This document shows positions 7,487-16,705 of a stretch of 64,000 nucleotides of DNA, piece after piece; positions within the stretch are counted from its first letter, which is position 1; every line of letters begins with the position of its first letter. This stretch comes from Rhizobium sp. Root1212 (lineage in GTDB: Bacteria > Pseudomonadota > Alphaproteobacteria > Rhizobiales > Rhizobiaceae): the NCBI RefSeq assembly GCF_001424985.1, contig NZ_LMDA01000001.1:558001-622000 (forward strand). Direction: 5' to 3'. Under the pieces are notes generated by a model, which searched no databases, had not been told where the DNA came from, and saw nothing but the letters and a program-made list of their open reading frames with translations. Position numbers and translations under genes: made by a program.

Positions 7487-8122
7487 ATGACCAAGAAACT
7501 CGTAGCTTCCGTCGCCGCAGGTGCCCTCCTTGCCGGCGTCACCGTATTTGCCCCGGCAAGTTTTGCGCAGAGCGCGACCCAGCCGGACGCCGCCACCACC
7601 CAGCCGATGGAAACCCCATCGACCGGCGAACAGCCGGCGATGAAGCCGGTCACCCCGTCCGACCAGTCTGCTGACGCGGCCGCTCCGGCCGGTGGTCCGG
7701 GCTTCCTCAGCGAGCAGACCGAAGACCAGATCGCGGCCAGCACCTATATCGGCCAGTCGGTCTATAACGCCAAGGACGAGCGCATCGGTGAGATCAACGA
7801 CGTGATCTTCACCAAGGACGGCTCCGTCGAAGCGGCCGTGATCGGTGTCGGCGGCTTCCTCGGCATCGGCGAAAAGAACGTCGCCGTTCCGCTCGATACG
7901 ATTGCCGTGGCAACCGTGCCGAACTCCGACGACCTGAAGCTGACGACGCAGGAAACTGCGGATTCGCTGAAGAACGCGCCGGAATTCAAGACCCGTTCGC
8001 AGGTCGTGGCCGAGCGGAATGCCAATACCCCGGTCGATACCTCGACCACGTCATCCACGACGCCGACCACGACGGCGCCGGCCGGTGGCATGACGCCGGC
8101 CGATCCGGCCACCAATAACTAA
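7487..8122 (+). CDS. Exported PRC-barrel domain protein, probable stress-induced
   Basis: The 211-residue protein begins with a clear Sec signal peptide (cleavage probable after ASFA, about residue 27), then a Pro/Thr/Ala-rich linker, a single PRC-barrel domain (about 80-150; YIGQSVYNAKDERIGEINDV, VIGVGGFLGIGEKNVAVPL), and a Thr/Ala-rich low-complexity tail. PRC-barrel proteins of this layout are common in rhizobia and are often stress-inducible; their molecular function is mostly unknown. The EcfG-type promoter upstream supports membership of the general stress regulon. It is monocistronic, with a hairpin downstream. Confidence 0.85.
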   Translation: MTKKLVASVAAGALLAGVTVFAPASFAQSATQPDAATTQPMETPSTGEQPAMKPVTPSDQSADAAAPAGGPGFLSEQTEDQIAASTYIGQSVYNAKDERIGEINDVIFTKDGSVEAAVIGVGGFLGIGEKNVAVPLDTIAVATVPNSDDLKLTTQETADSLKNAPEFKTRSQVVAERNANTPVDTSTTSSTTPTTTAPAGGMTPADPATNN

Positions 8123-8184
8123 CAATAAGGCCGGATAAAATGCGAAACGGCGGTGCTGATGCGCCGCCGTTTCCATGTCCGTCT

Positions 8185-8223
8185 TAGAGTATGCCAGGTT
8201 CAGATTGAACCAGGCATACTCTA
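8185..8223. terminator. 39-bp near-perfect hairpin, likely bidirectional terminator / dispersed repeat
   Basis: Arms TAGAGTATGCC-A-GGTTCA and TGAACC-A-GGCATACTCTA pair around a 3-bp loop with one A-A mismatch. A T-run (8226-8232) follows on the plus strand. It sits between the convergent PRC-barrel and mttB genes. The flanking GGGAAAACCGGTTCCCACTT (8252-8271) is itself palindromic and resembles a common rhizobial intergenic repeat. Confidence 0.65.
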
Positions 8224-8284
8224 GATTTTTTTGATTTCGTTTGTCTTTTAGGGAAAACCGGTTCCCACTTTTCCCTGACAAACT

Positions 8285-9835
8285 CTAATACCAGGCATCC
8301 GCCATGCTGGTCTTGCGCCGGTTCATGTAGTCTAGCAGCGCTTCGTCGACGGCTACATCCAGAGGCGGCGCTTCGTATTCGGAGAGCGTCTTTTTCCACA
8401 GCCGGTTGGCGCGGGTCGCCATGTCGGTCGAACCGCCCTCCTCGCTCCATTTCTCGAAGGGCTCGTTGTCGGACAGGGCCGAGTCCCAGAAGGCCGTCTG
8501 GTAGTTGCGCATCGTATGATCGCAGCCGAGGAAGTGGCTGCCGGGGCCGACCTGCAGGAAGGCATCCATCGCCAGCGTGTTGTCGTCGACGACGACGCCG
8601 GCCAGATAGGAATGCAGCGCCCCGCAGAAATCCGTATCCATCATGAACTTCTCGTATGACATGGCGAGCAGCCCATCGACGAAGCCGGCGGAATGCAGGA
8701 TGAAATTCGCGCCGCAATGCACGGCCGACATCATCGACATCACGCCTTCCTGCATCGCCTGCGCATCCGGCAGCTTGGAATTGGAGAAATTGCCGGCGCA
8801 ACGCAGCGGCAGCTTCAGCCGGCGGGCGAGCTGGCCGATGACCATGGAGCCGATGGCAGGCTCCGGCGTGCCGAAGGTCGGCGAGCCCGAGCGCAGCGAC
8901 ATGGAGGAGAGGAAATTGCCGAAGATCACCGGCGCACCCTTGCGCTCCAGCTGCGTCAAGGCACAGCCGGCCAGCGTTTCCGCATAGGATTGGGCGATGG
9001 CGCCGGCATTGGTGACCGGACCCATGGCGCCGCCGAGGATGAAGGGAACGATGACCGCCGCCTGGTTTGCCCGCGCATAGGCGCGCAACGATTTCGTCAT
9101 CGTGCCATCCCAGACGAGAGGGGAATTGACGTTGACGTTGCCGAGGATGACACAGTTCTTATCGACGAAATCCTTGCCGAAGACGATACGGGCCATGTCG
9201 ATCGAATCTTCGGCCCGATCTTCCGCCGTGATCGAGCCCATGAAGGCGCGGTCGGAATATTTGATGTGGCTGTAGACCATATCGAGATGGCGCTTGTTGA
9301 CGGGGATATCGACGGGCTCGCAGATCGTGCCGCCGGAATGATGCAGCCATGGGCTCGACTGGGCGAGCTTGATGAAGTTGCGGAAATCCTCCAGCGTGCC
9401 GTAGCGGCGGCCCTTGTCGAGGTCCATGACGAAGGGTGAGCCATAGGCCGGCGAGAAGACCACGTTCCGGCCGCCGATCTCGACATTGCGGGCGGGATTG
9501 CGGGCATGCTGGGTGAACTGCGCCGGCGCCGACGAGACGATCTCGTTGAGCATACCCGGCTCGAAGCGCACCAGCACGCCATCGACGTTAGCGCCAGCCT
9601 TCTTCCAGTGATCGAGGGCAACCGGATCGTCGCGGAACTCGATACCGACCTCGGAGAGGATACGGTCCGCGACTTTCTCGATCTTCACGAGATTTTCCTC
9701 GCCGAGAATGTCGTAGGTCGGGATATTCCGGGCAATGTAAGGCACGCCGATCTTCTGACCGCCATGGCCGCGTTGCGGGCGGGCGCCTCGGCTGCGGCGC
9801 TGCGGTGCGGCTTCTGTCATCTCGAGCGTATCCAT
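8285..9835 (-). CDS. Trimethylamine methyltransferase (MttB) family protein, non-pyrrolysine type
   Basis: A 516-residue member of the MttB superfamily, with family segments VGIEFRDDP, GGTICEPVDIP, HSGG and a C-terminal APPLDVAVDEALLDYMNRR. The founder enzyme moves a methyl group from trimethylamine to a corrinoid protein using pyrrolysine; this open frame is uninterrupted and contains no in-frame amber codon, so it belongs to the non-Pyl group, some of which act on glycine betaine or related quaternary amines (established for MtgB-type enzymes). The start at 9835 is preceded by GAGGGGAGA; an upstream in-frame extension is non-coding. No corrinoid protein or partner methyltransferase is nearby. 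It is divergent from a LysR regulator, its likely controller. Confidence 0.85.
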   Translation of the reverse strand: MDTLEMTEAAPQRRSRGARPQRGHGGQKIGVPYIARNIPTYDILGEENLVKIEKVADRILSEVGIEFRDDPVALDHWKKAGANVDGVLVRFEPGMLNEIVSSAPAQFTQHARNPARNVEIGGRNVVFSPAYGSPFVMDLDKGRRYGTLEDFRNFIKLAQSSPWLHHSGGTICEPVDIPVNKRHLDMVYSHIKYSDRAFMGSITAEDRAEDSIDMARIVFGKDFVDKNCVILGNVNVNSPLVWDGTMTKSLRAYARANQAAVIVPFILGGAMGPVTNAGAIAQSYAETLAGCALTQLERKGAPVIFGNFLSSMSLRSGSPTFGTPEPAIGSMVIGQLARRLKLPLRCAGNFSNSKLPDAQAMQEGVMSMMSAVHCGANFILHSAGFVDGLLAMSYEKFMMDTDFCGALHSYLAGVVVDDNTLAMDAFLQVGPGSHFLGCDHTMRNYQTAFWDSALSDNEPFEKWSEEGGSTDMATRANRLWKKTLSEYEAPPLDVAVDEALLDYMNRRKTSMADAWY

Positions 9836-9926
9836 AGGTCGTTCTCCCCTCGTTTGAACTGATGGTAATGGGGAAAAACCCAACTGTAACGCTGGAAAAA
9901 TCTGCGTCATGCTATAAACTGAACTT

Positions 9927-10910
9927 ATGGAAACCTTTCGCCGCCTCCTGCCCTCCGCCTCCAGCCTCGTCGTCTTCGAAGCGGCTGGCCGCCACCAGAA
10001 TTTCACCCGCGCGGCACAGGAACTGGGCATGACGCAGGCGGCCGTTTCCTATGCCGTGCGCGGGCTGGAGGACCAGCTCGGCGTGCCGCTGTTCCACCGC
10101 GTGCACCGTGCCGTTCACCTCACCGAAGCGGGGGAGAAATTTCATGCGGACGTGACGCTCGGCCTGTCGCGCATCCAGAAATCGGCGGAGGATATACGGG
10201 CGAAGAAGCGCGAGACCAATGTGACGCTCGCCGCCTCCACCGCCTTTGCCTCGATGTGGATGCTGCCACGGCTGGCCCAGCTTCGCGCCGACCTGCCGGA
10301 AATCGACCTGCGCATCCAGACGAGCGTGCGGGACATCGATCTGGAGGAGGAGCCCATCCCGCTCGGCGTGCGCGGCGGCGATCCCGCCAGTTGGCCGCGC
10401 TACCATGCCGCCCTGCTCGCGCCGGAGGTAATCGTGCCGGTTGCGACCCCGGCCTTCGTCGAGGCCAACGGCACTCCCGCCTCGCCGGCAGACCTCGTGC
10501 GGCATCGACTGATCCATCTGGAAGAACCGGTGCGGCAAGCCTGCGACTGGCCGGAATGGTTTGCCAGCGCCGGCATTTCCTATCCGCCGCAATCGCGGCG
10601 CCTCGCGATCAACGATTATGTGCTGGTGGTGCAGGCGGTACTGGCGGGGGAAGGCGTGGCGCTCGGCTGGCAGCACCTGATCGAGCGGCAGATGCGCTCC
10701 GGCGCACTGGTGCCGGTCGGTGGCCATGTGCTGGAAACCGGACTTGCCTTCTACGTGGTCTGGCCACGCTCGCGCGAGCTTAACCATCAGGCGCGGCGGG
10801 TGCGCGACTGGTTGCTGGAGGAAGGGCGGAAAGAGCGGGAGGATAGCGCCGAGGCGCTTCAGACGGCGATGGCGGCGGGTTCGGCTTCGCCATATTTCCC
10901 GGCGAGATAA
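9927..10910 (+). CDS. LysR-family regulator (GcvA-like), likely controller of the mttB homologue
   Basis: The 327-residue protein has an N-terminal winged helix (about residues 7-66: LVVFEAAGRHQNFTRAA, MTQAAVSYAVRGLEDQLGVPLF) and a LysR substrate-binding domain (about 95-300). The HTH sequence is of the GcvA type. It is divergent from mttB across a 91-bp intergenic region, the classic layout for a LysR protein acting on its neighbour. The last 52 bp overlap the 3' end of the convergent GGDEF-EAL gene, and the C-terminal 25 or so residues (EREDSAEALQTAMAAG) have no family equivalent that I recognise. Confidence 0.9.
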   Translation: METFRRLLPSASSLVVFEAAGRHQNFTRAAQELGMTQAAVSYAVRGLEDQLGVPLFHRVHRAVHLTEAGEKFHADVTLGLSRIQKSAEDIRAKKRETNVTLAASTAFASMWMLPRLAQLRADLPEIDLRIQTSVRDIDLEEEPIPLGVRGGDPASWPRYHAALLAPEVIVPVATPAFVEANGTPASPADLVRHRLIHLEEPVRQACDWPEWFASAGISYPPQSRRLAINDYVLVVQAVLAGEGVALGWQHLIERQMRSGALVPVGGHVLETGLAFYVVWPRSRELNHQARRVRDWLLEEGRKEREDSAEALQTAMAAGSASPYFPAR

Positions 10911-12265
10911 CGGCGCGTCGTCGTCGCATCGGCCGGCTTGCCGTAGAAATAGCCCTGCCCCATGCCGCAGCCGAGCGCCTTCAGCTTCAGGGCCTCGGAG
11001 AAATTCTCGATGCCTTCGGCCACGACCTGCAGGTTAAGCCCGTCGCACATGGCGACGATCGCCTTGACGATGTGCTCGCAGGCCCGGTCGGTGGAAATCT
11101 GCGAGACGAAGGCGCGGTCGACCTTGACCTTGTCGAAGGCGAATTCGCGCAGACGGCCGAGGCTCGACTGGCCGGTGCCGAAATCGTCGAGCGCGATGCG
11201 CACGCCGGCTTCGCGCAGTTCGGCAATGATCTTTTTGGCGGTGTCGGCGTCCATCATGACCGCCGTTTCGGTGATTTCCAGCTCCAACCGGCGCGGATCG
11301 AGCCCGGCGCGGTGGATGATGCCGAGCACGTTTGCGGCGGTGTTCGGATCGGTGAGCTGCGCGGACGACAGGTTGAAGGAGAGGAAAAGCTCCTTCGGCC
11401 AGGAGAGCGCCGTCTGCGCCGCCTTGCGCAGCAACGCTTCCGACAGCGAATCGATGAAGCCCCGCTCTTCGGCCAGCGGCACGAAGACGGCCGGCGAGAC
11501 ATAGCCGAGATCGGGATCGCACCAGCGCGCCAAGGCCTCGAAGCCGACGACCATGTCGTTCTTCAGGTTGACGATCGGCTGGAAATGCACGTCCACCTCG
11601 TCGGCGATCACGGCATTGCGCAGCGCCTGTTCGAGCTGGGTAGAACGTTTCATCTCCTGCGCAATCTCTTGCGAATAGACGGTGATCTGGCCGCGGCCGC
11701 GGCGCTTGGAGCGGTAGAGCGCGGTGTCGGCGCTCTTCAGGAGGTTCTCGAATTCATCGCCGGCAAAGGGATAGACCGCAAAGCCGAAGGAGGCGGAAAG
11801 GCGCACATTGCGCTCGCCGAGATCGAAGGGGGCGGACAGCACTTCCTTCAGCATCATGCCCATGCGCTCGGCCGTCTTGCGCTCGAAGACCAGCGGCAGG
11901 ATGAAGGCGAATTCGTCGCCGCTGGCGCGGATGACGGAAGCGCCGTCCGGCACGCAGGCGACCAGCCGGTTTGCCACCTGGCGCAGGATGGTATCGCCGG
12001 CCTCGGGGCCGAAAAGATCATTGATCGGCTTGAAGCCGTCAAGATTGGCAAGGCCGATGGTGAAGGGTGCTGGATCGCTGGCGCGCTCGGCGGCAAGCGC
12101 GCGCACCTTGTCGCGCAGGTCCTGCGCGTTGCCGAGACCGGTCAGGGGATCGACGTTTGCAATCCCGTGCAATCTGCTTTCGACGATGTGCTGAGACGAA
12201 GCTTCAGCAGGATTCATAAACACATTCCCGGCCTTGGTCAGGGCATTCTCGGTTGGCTCGACCAT
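10859..12265 (-). CDS. GGDEF-EAL cyclic-di-GMP protein
   Basis: A cytoplasmic protein of 468 residues from the ATG at 12265 (a TTG two codons upstream is an alternative). The GGDEF domain (about 38-200) begins DPLTGLGN and has a degenerate active site, ASGDEF instead of GGDEF. The EAL domain (about 215-455) retains the substrate and metal motifs: GFEALARW, ETAVMMD, LDDFGTG, KVDRAFV and AEGIE. It should therefore act mainly as a c-di-GMP phosphodiesterase, with the first domain possibly regulatory; SGDEF variants can keep activity, so cyclase function is not excluded. No membrane or sensory domain is present. Its 3' end overlaps the convergent LysR gene by 52 bp. Confidence 0.9.
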   Translation of the reverse strand: MVEPTENALTKAGNVFMNPAEASSQHIVESRLHGIANVDPLTGLGNAQDLRDKVRALAAERASDPAPFTIGLANLDGFKPINDLFGPEAGDTILRQVANRLVACVPDGASVIRASGDEFAFILPLVFERKTAERMGMMLKEVLSAPFDLGERNVRLSASFGFAVYPFAGDEFENLLKSADTALYRSKRRGRGQITVYSQEIAQEMKRSTQLEQALRNAVIADEVDVHFQPIVNLKNDMVVGFEALARWCDPDLGYVSPAVFVPLAEERGFIDSLSEALLRKAAQTALSWPKELFLSFNLSSAQLTDPNTAANVLGIIHRAGLDPRRLELEITETAVMMDADTAKKIIAELREAGVRIALDDFGTGQSSLGRLREFAFDKVKVDRAFVSQISTDRACEHIVKAIVAMCDGLNLQVVAEGIENFSEALKLKALGCGMGQGYFYGKPADATTTRRYLAGKYGEAEPAAIAV

Positions 12266-12374
12266 GGCCAACGAAAGTTAACAATTGGACAGTAAATGGT
12301 GCCTACTTCCGGTAGCGGCATGGCGAATTCTGACGAGTTGACAGCGCTGCCTTGCCTTGCACGGCGGGCGTGTC

Positions 12375-14093
12375 TCAACCAGCCAGCCTCTCCTCCCGGA
12401 TGCCGACGAATTTGCGGTAGACCGCCTCGATCATGTCGGGGCTGATCGGCTTTGTGATGTAGTCGTCCATGCCGGCGGCGCGGCTGCGATCGATGTCGAT
12501 GTCGAGCGCCGGCGTGGTGACGGCGATGATCGGGGTGCGGGGTGTGGAACCGCCTTCCGCGGCGCGGATCGCCAGCGCCGCATCGAATCCGTTCATGACC
12601 GGCATGGAAAGATCCATCAGCACGAGGCTCGGCCGGTGCTCCTGCCACAGCCGCACCGCCTCCTCGCCATTGACGGCAAGCCGGTAGCTGATGCCGAGGC
12701 CTTCGAGTATCTGGGCGAAGACGAACTGATTGATCTCGTTATCCTCGGCCACCACCACCTCGACCTCGGGCGGCCGGTCGGTGACCACCGGCTCGTCCGG
12801 CACGATCATCTCCCAGGCGGCAGACGGTTCGGGTGTCCCCGGCCGTGGCATGCGGGCATATTCGACCAGCGTCTCGATATCGGCATGCAGGTCGGCCAGC
12901 TTCCTGTCGCGGCCGACGATCAGGAAGGGCGAGGCGTTCCAGGCCGACAGGACGGATCGGATGTCGCTGCTTTCGGCATCGACCAGCAAGAGATCGATGG
13001 CAAGACCGTGGCCGTGGGCGGCCTCGGCAAAGGCGGAAAGTTCCTTGCGGTCGCGCACCGCGCAGGCATCGAAACCCCAGCGACCGAGCTGCGGCACCAG
13101 CCACTCCTCCATGCCGGCGGACTGGGCAAGCACCAGCACGCGGCGCGGCGCGGCGGCGGCCGGCTCGATGATCGACACGGCTTCCTTGATGTGCTGGATA
13201 TCGACGGAGCGAAACGGATCGTAGCAATTCTGCGCCGGCTCGAAGATATCGTAATTCTTGATGCGCAGCGGCTCGTTGGCCCGGAACTCGGCTCCGGCCA
13301 CCAGCGCGTTGACGTCGTCCATGCAGGTGACGAGCAGGTATTTGCCGGCCTCGCCGACGCGGAACTTGCGGGTGAGCACCCACAGGTCTTCGCCATCGCT
13401 GCGCACCAGCTGTTCGGCAAGTGTGAAGGGTTCGCCCGTTTCCAGCACATGCCGGTCGGAGCGTTCGAATTTTTCGGCAAGCTCGGGCTCGACGAGATCC
13501 CAAACCGAACGGCCGAGGATCGCCTCCGGCTCGACGCCGTGGATGGCGCAGAAGGCACGGTTGACGCCAATATAGGTCAGGCCGCGATCCTTGACGAAGA
13601 GCGGGTTCGGCAACTGGTCGAGAATGTTTTCGGTGACGCCGATGCGCTCCATGTCGAGGTGAAGCTGTTCCTCGCGTTTCTTCTGCTCGGAAATATCGGT
13701 GAAGGACACGACACCGAGGCCGTTCGACAGGCGGCGCATGCGCACGCTTGCCCAGCGCTGCTGGCCGATGCGCTCGACGGTCTCGTGGCGCTCGCGCCAA
13801 TGATAGGAAATCCGCTCGGCGATCCAGTCGTCGCGGTTGACGCGGCGGCGGCTCTGTTCCGGCGAGGTGATGCCGCGAAGCCCGGTATCGTAGACGGCGC
13901 CGAGGAAATCGCGCAGCCGCGTGCCGGGCGCAATGAATTCCCGTGCAATGGCATAGAGCTGCAGAATCGGGCGGCTCGCGAAGACGATCTCGTCATTCTT
14001 GTCGCAAACCAGAATGGCCAGGCCAAGAGCATCGGACGTCGCTTCGAGCATCGCGTTCTGGATGTCTGCGCCGGGCGACGCCACATCATTCAT
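12375..14093 (-). CDS. PAS-PAS-receiver protein without kinase domain
   Basis: The ATG at 14093 has GAGGA eight bases upstream and gives 572 residues. Two PAS domains are visible (about 15-140, and 165-290 beginning ILDQLPNPLFVKDRGLTYIG), then a region resembling a degenerate receiver (about 315-420, ending near LLLVDAESSD), and a canonical C-terminal receiver (about 450-565) with AEDNEIN acidic pair, phospho-acceptor Asp in LMDLSMPVMNG and Lys in YITKP. There is no HisKA/HATPase and no output domain, so it must exchange phosphate or bind with a separate kinase. The position next to the GGDEF-EAL gene, both on the minus strand, suggests shared signalling, but the 109-bp gap does not prove an operon. 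Confidence 0.82.
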   Translation of the reverse strand: MNDVASPGADIQNAMLEATSDALGLAILVCDKNDEIVFASRPILQLYAIAREFIAPGTRLRDFLGAVYDTGLRGITSPEQSRRRVNRDDWIAERISYHWRERHETVERIGQQRWASVRMRRLSNGLGVVSFTDISEQKKREEQLHLDMERIGVTENILDQLPNPLFVKDRGLTYIGVNRAFCAIHGVEPEAILGRSVWDLVEPELAEKFERSDRHVLETGEPFTLAEQLVRSDGEDLWVLTRKFRVGEAGKYLLVTCMDDVNALVAGAEFRANEPLRIKNYDIFEPAQNCYDPFRSVDIQHIKEAVSIIEPAAAAPRRVLVLAQSAGMEEWLVPQLGRWGFDACAVRDRKELSAFAEAAHGHGLAIDLLLVDAESSDIRSVLSAWNASPFLIVGRDRKLADLHADIETLVEYARMPRPGTPEPSAAWEMIVPDEPVVTDRPPEVEVVVAEDNEINQFVFAQILEGLGISYRLAVNGEEAVRLWQEHRPSLVLMDLSMPVMNGFDAALAIRAAEGGSTPRTPIIAVTTPALDIDIDRSRAAGMDDYITKPISPDMIEAVYRKFVGIREERLAG

Positions 14094-14383
14094 TGCATGG
14101 TCCTCATTTCGCCTTGACGGCTTCTTCTGGGGGACATGCTGACGGTATTGCCGCGCGGGCAATGCCGGGGGAAGAAAGGTTCCAGCGCGGCCAGCGACGC
14201 GGCGGTTTCCCCAGGAACAAACCCGTGCTCATTCAGGTTCACCGGGAAAAATCGCAGCTTTATATTAAAGGCAGATTAAAAATCCGGCCGCCCGTTTGGA
14301 CGCTTTCACGGCAAACCGCAGATCGCCGGGGATGGCGGCATCATCGGCCTTTCCAGCGACCGCCGAATCCGCGAAAATAGGCG

Positions 14384-16198
14384 ATGCCGATCAAACAGCT
14401 TTCCGAAACCCTGATCAACCAGATCGCCGCCGGCGAGGTCATCGAACGCCCCGCCAGCGCCGCCAAGGAGCTGATCGAGAATGCGCTCGATGCCGGTGCG
14501 ACCCGCATCGAGATCGCCACCGCCGGCGGCGGCAAGACGCTGCTGCGCGTCACCGACAACGGCTCCGGCATGGGGCCGGAGGATCTGGAGCTTGCCGTCA
14601 AGCGCCATTGCACCTCCAAGCTCGACCAGGACCTGACCGATATCCGCACGCTGGGCTTTCGCGGCGAGGCGCTGCCCTCGATCGGCTCGGTGGCGAAGCT
14701 CACCATCTCCAGCCGGCCTGCCGGCGCCAGCGAAGGTGCGCAGATCAGCATCACCGGCGGCCGGGTCGATAAGGTGCGGCCGGCGCCGGCCAATACCGGC
14801 ACCGTCGTCGAGGTGCGCGACCTGTTTTTCGCCACCCCGGCGCGCCTGAAATTCATGAAGACGGAAAAGGCGGAGGCCTCGGCCATTTCCGAGGTCGTGC
14901 GCCGCATGGCGATCGCGTTTCCCGAGGTGCGGTTCGTGCTGTCCGGCTCTGATCGCACGACGCTCGAATTCGCCGCGACCGGCGCCGACCGGCTGGCCCG
15001 CATCGCCCAGGTGCTCGGCCGCGATTTCCGCGACAATGCCATCGAGATCGATGCGGAGCGCGAGGGCGTGCGCCTTTCGGGATTTGCAGGCGTGCCGACC
15101 TTCAATCGCGGCAACTCGCTGCAGCAATATGCCTTCGTCAACGGCCGGCCGGTGCAGGACAAGCTGATCTGGTCGGCGCTCCGGGCCGCCTATGCCGAAA
15201 CCATTCCGCAGGGGCGCTATCCCGTCGCGGTTCTGTCGCTGACGCTCGATCCAGAGCTGGTCGACGTCAACGTGCATCCGGCGAAATCCGACGTGCGCTT
15301 CCGCGATCCCGGCCTGGTACGCGGGCTGATCGTCGGCGCAATCCGCCAGGCGCTGACCATGGGCGGCGACCGGGCGTCCACCACCGGCGCCAGCGGCCTG
15401 ATGCGCGCCTTCCGCCCCGAGCCGCCACGGCCGGCGGCGAACTGGCCCGGAAACTGGAGTGCCGCGACATCTCCCTATCGTTCGACAAGCTTCCATGCCG
15501 CACCGCGGAACGATTTTGCAGAGGGGACACAGACGGCCTTCGACACGCTGACGACGCCGTCCGCCCGCGTCCAGAGTTTCGAGGCACCGGTGCGTGAGGC
15601 GGCAACGCCGGAACCGCAGCATCCGCTGGGGGCGGCCCGCGCGCAGTTGCACGAAAACTATATCGTCGCCCAGACGGCGGACGGGCTCGTCATCGTCGAT
15701 CAGCATGCGGCGCATGAGCGGCTGGTGTTCGAGGCCTTGCGCAAAGCACTGAATGCGCGGCCGATCCCGGCGCAGGCGCTGCTCATCCCGGAGATCGTCG
15801 ATCTACCCGAGGACGATTGCGACCGGCTGATCGCCCATGCCGGCGAGTTCTCACGGCTCGGGCTAGGCATCGAGCGCTTCGGGCCGGGGGCGATCGCCAT
15901 CCGCGAAACGCCGTCGATGCTCGGCGAGATGGATGCGGTGGGGCTGGTGCGGCAACTGGCCGACGAGCTTGCGGAATGGGATACGGCGTCCGGTCTGGCG
16001 AGCCGCCTCGATTATCTCGCCGCCACCATGGCCTGCCACGGCTCGGTGCGCTCCGGCCGGAGGCTCAGGCCCGAGGAGATGAATGCGCTGCTGCGGCAGA
16101 TGGAGGAGACGCCGGGCTCCGGCCAGTGCAACCATGGCCGGCCGACCTATATCGAGCTGAAGCTCAGCGATATCGAGCGGTTGTTCGGGCGGAGTTGA
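14384..16198 (+). CDS. mutL: DNA mismatch repair protein MutL
   Basis: A 604-residue MutL. The N-terminal GHKL ATPase has motifs [36 protein letters not shown] and [10 protein letters not shown]. The C-terminal dimerisation and endonuclease domain carries [12 protein letters not shown] (fitting DQHAxxExxxxE), ACHGSVRSG and the CNHGRPT motif, so this MutL should nick DNA, as expected in bacteria without MutH. The middle linker (about 340-400) is Pro/Ala-rich. The ATG at 14384 starts the conserved [18 protein letters not shown]. In this family of genomes mutL commonly neighbours DUF2093 and lpxK, as here. Confidence 0.97.
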   Translation: MPIKQLSETLINQIAAGEVIERPASAAKELIENALDAGATRIEIATAGGGKTLLRVTDNGSGMGPEDLELAVKRHCTSKLDQDLTDIRTLGFRGEALPSIGSVAKLTISSRPAGASEGAQISITGGRVDKVRPAPANTGTVVEVRDLFFATPARLKFMKTEKAEASAISEVVRRMAIAFPEVRFVLSGSDRTTLEFAATGADRLARIAQVLGRDFRDNAIEIDAEREGVRLSGFAGVPTFNRGNSLQQYAFVNGRPVQDKLIWSALRAAYAETIPQGRYPVAVLSLTLDPELVDVNVHPAKSDVRFRDPGLVRGLIVGAIRQALTMGGDRASTTGASGLMRAFRPEPPRPAANWPGNWSAATSPYRSTSFHAAPRNDFAEGTQTAFDTLTTPSARVQSFEAPVREAATPEPQHPLGAARAQLHENYIVAQTADGLVIVDQHAAHERLVFEALRKALNARPIPAQALLIPEIVDLPEDDCDRLIAHAGEFSRLGLGIERFGPGAIAIRETPSMLGEMDAVGLVRQLADELAEWDTASGLASRLDYLAATMACHGSVRSGRRLRPEEMNALLRQMEETPGSGQCNHGRPTYIELKLSDIERLFGRS

Positions 16199-16220
16199 GG
16201 GGACGTGGGATTCAGCGAAG

Positions 16221-16337
16221 GCCCCTCCCCAACCCTCCCCACAAGGGGGAGGGAGTCTATGGAGCAAGCTTTGGCCTTGGAGTTTCAACACCCGCTATAA
16301 ACTCCCTCCCCCTTGTGGGGAGGGTTGGGGAGGGGTC
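16221..16337. repeat. C/T-rich inverted repeat after mutL
   Basis: GCCCCTCCCCAACCCTCCCC continuing to AGGGAGT (16221-16256) is the inverse of the arm ACTCCCTCCCCCTTGTGGGG continuing to GGGGTC (16301-16337), with about 44 bp between. It starts 22 bp after the mutL stop and can fold into a long stem. It is a different sequence family from the CCCTTCTCCCC elements elsewhere in the window but has the same palindromic layout. Confidence 0.75.
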
Positions 16338-16471
16338 TTTGCTCCAGACACGACTACGTGTTTCCACTGGAAATCCCCCCTGTCCCGCACTATAGCAGAA
16401 CGATAATAATCAGACGTCCCGGCCGCAACCGGGACCGCTGCAATCAGGTCAACGACATGCGAGGGCGACGG

Positions 16472-16705
16472 ATGATGAACCGTTTCGAGGGAACCGGCGG
16501 CAGGGAAGCGAAAATCCGCTATCTCGACGGCGATTTCCAGGTCGTGCTGCCCGGCGCATTCGTCACCTGCGCCATGACCGGCACCGCCATTCCCGTCGAT
16601 GAACTGCGCTACTGGAGCGTCGCCCGGCAGGAGCCCTATATCGACGCCCAAGCCGCGTTCGATGCCGAAAAACGAGCTGGCGCCCTGCCGAACCAGAAGG
16701 CCTAA
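16472..16705 (+). CDS. DUF2093 family small protein
   Basis: A protein of about 77 residues with two adjacent ATG codons (16472 and 16475) and GAGG just upstream. It matches the small DUF2093 family of alphaproteobacteria, with the segments [18 protein letters not shown] and ELRYWSV. The function is unknown; the compact beta-rich pattern and the two-residue CAMTG turn suggest a small domain. Its TAA stop overlaps the stop of the convergent lpxK gene by 4 bp. This tail-to-tail pairing with lpxK is, to my knowledge, conserved in Rhizobiales. Confidence 0.85.
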   Translation: MMNRFEGTGGREAKIRYLDGDFQVVLPGAFVTCAMTGTAIPVDELRYWSVARQEPYIDAQAAFDAEKRAGALPNQKA

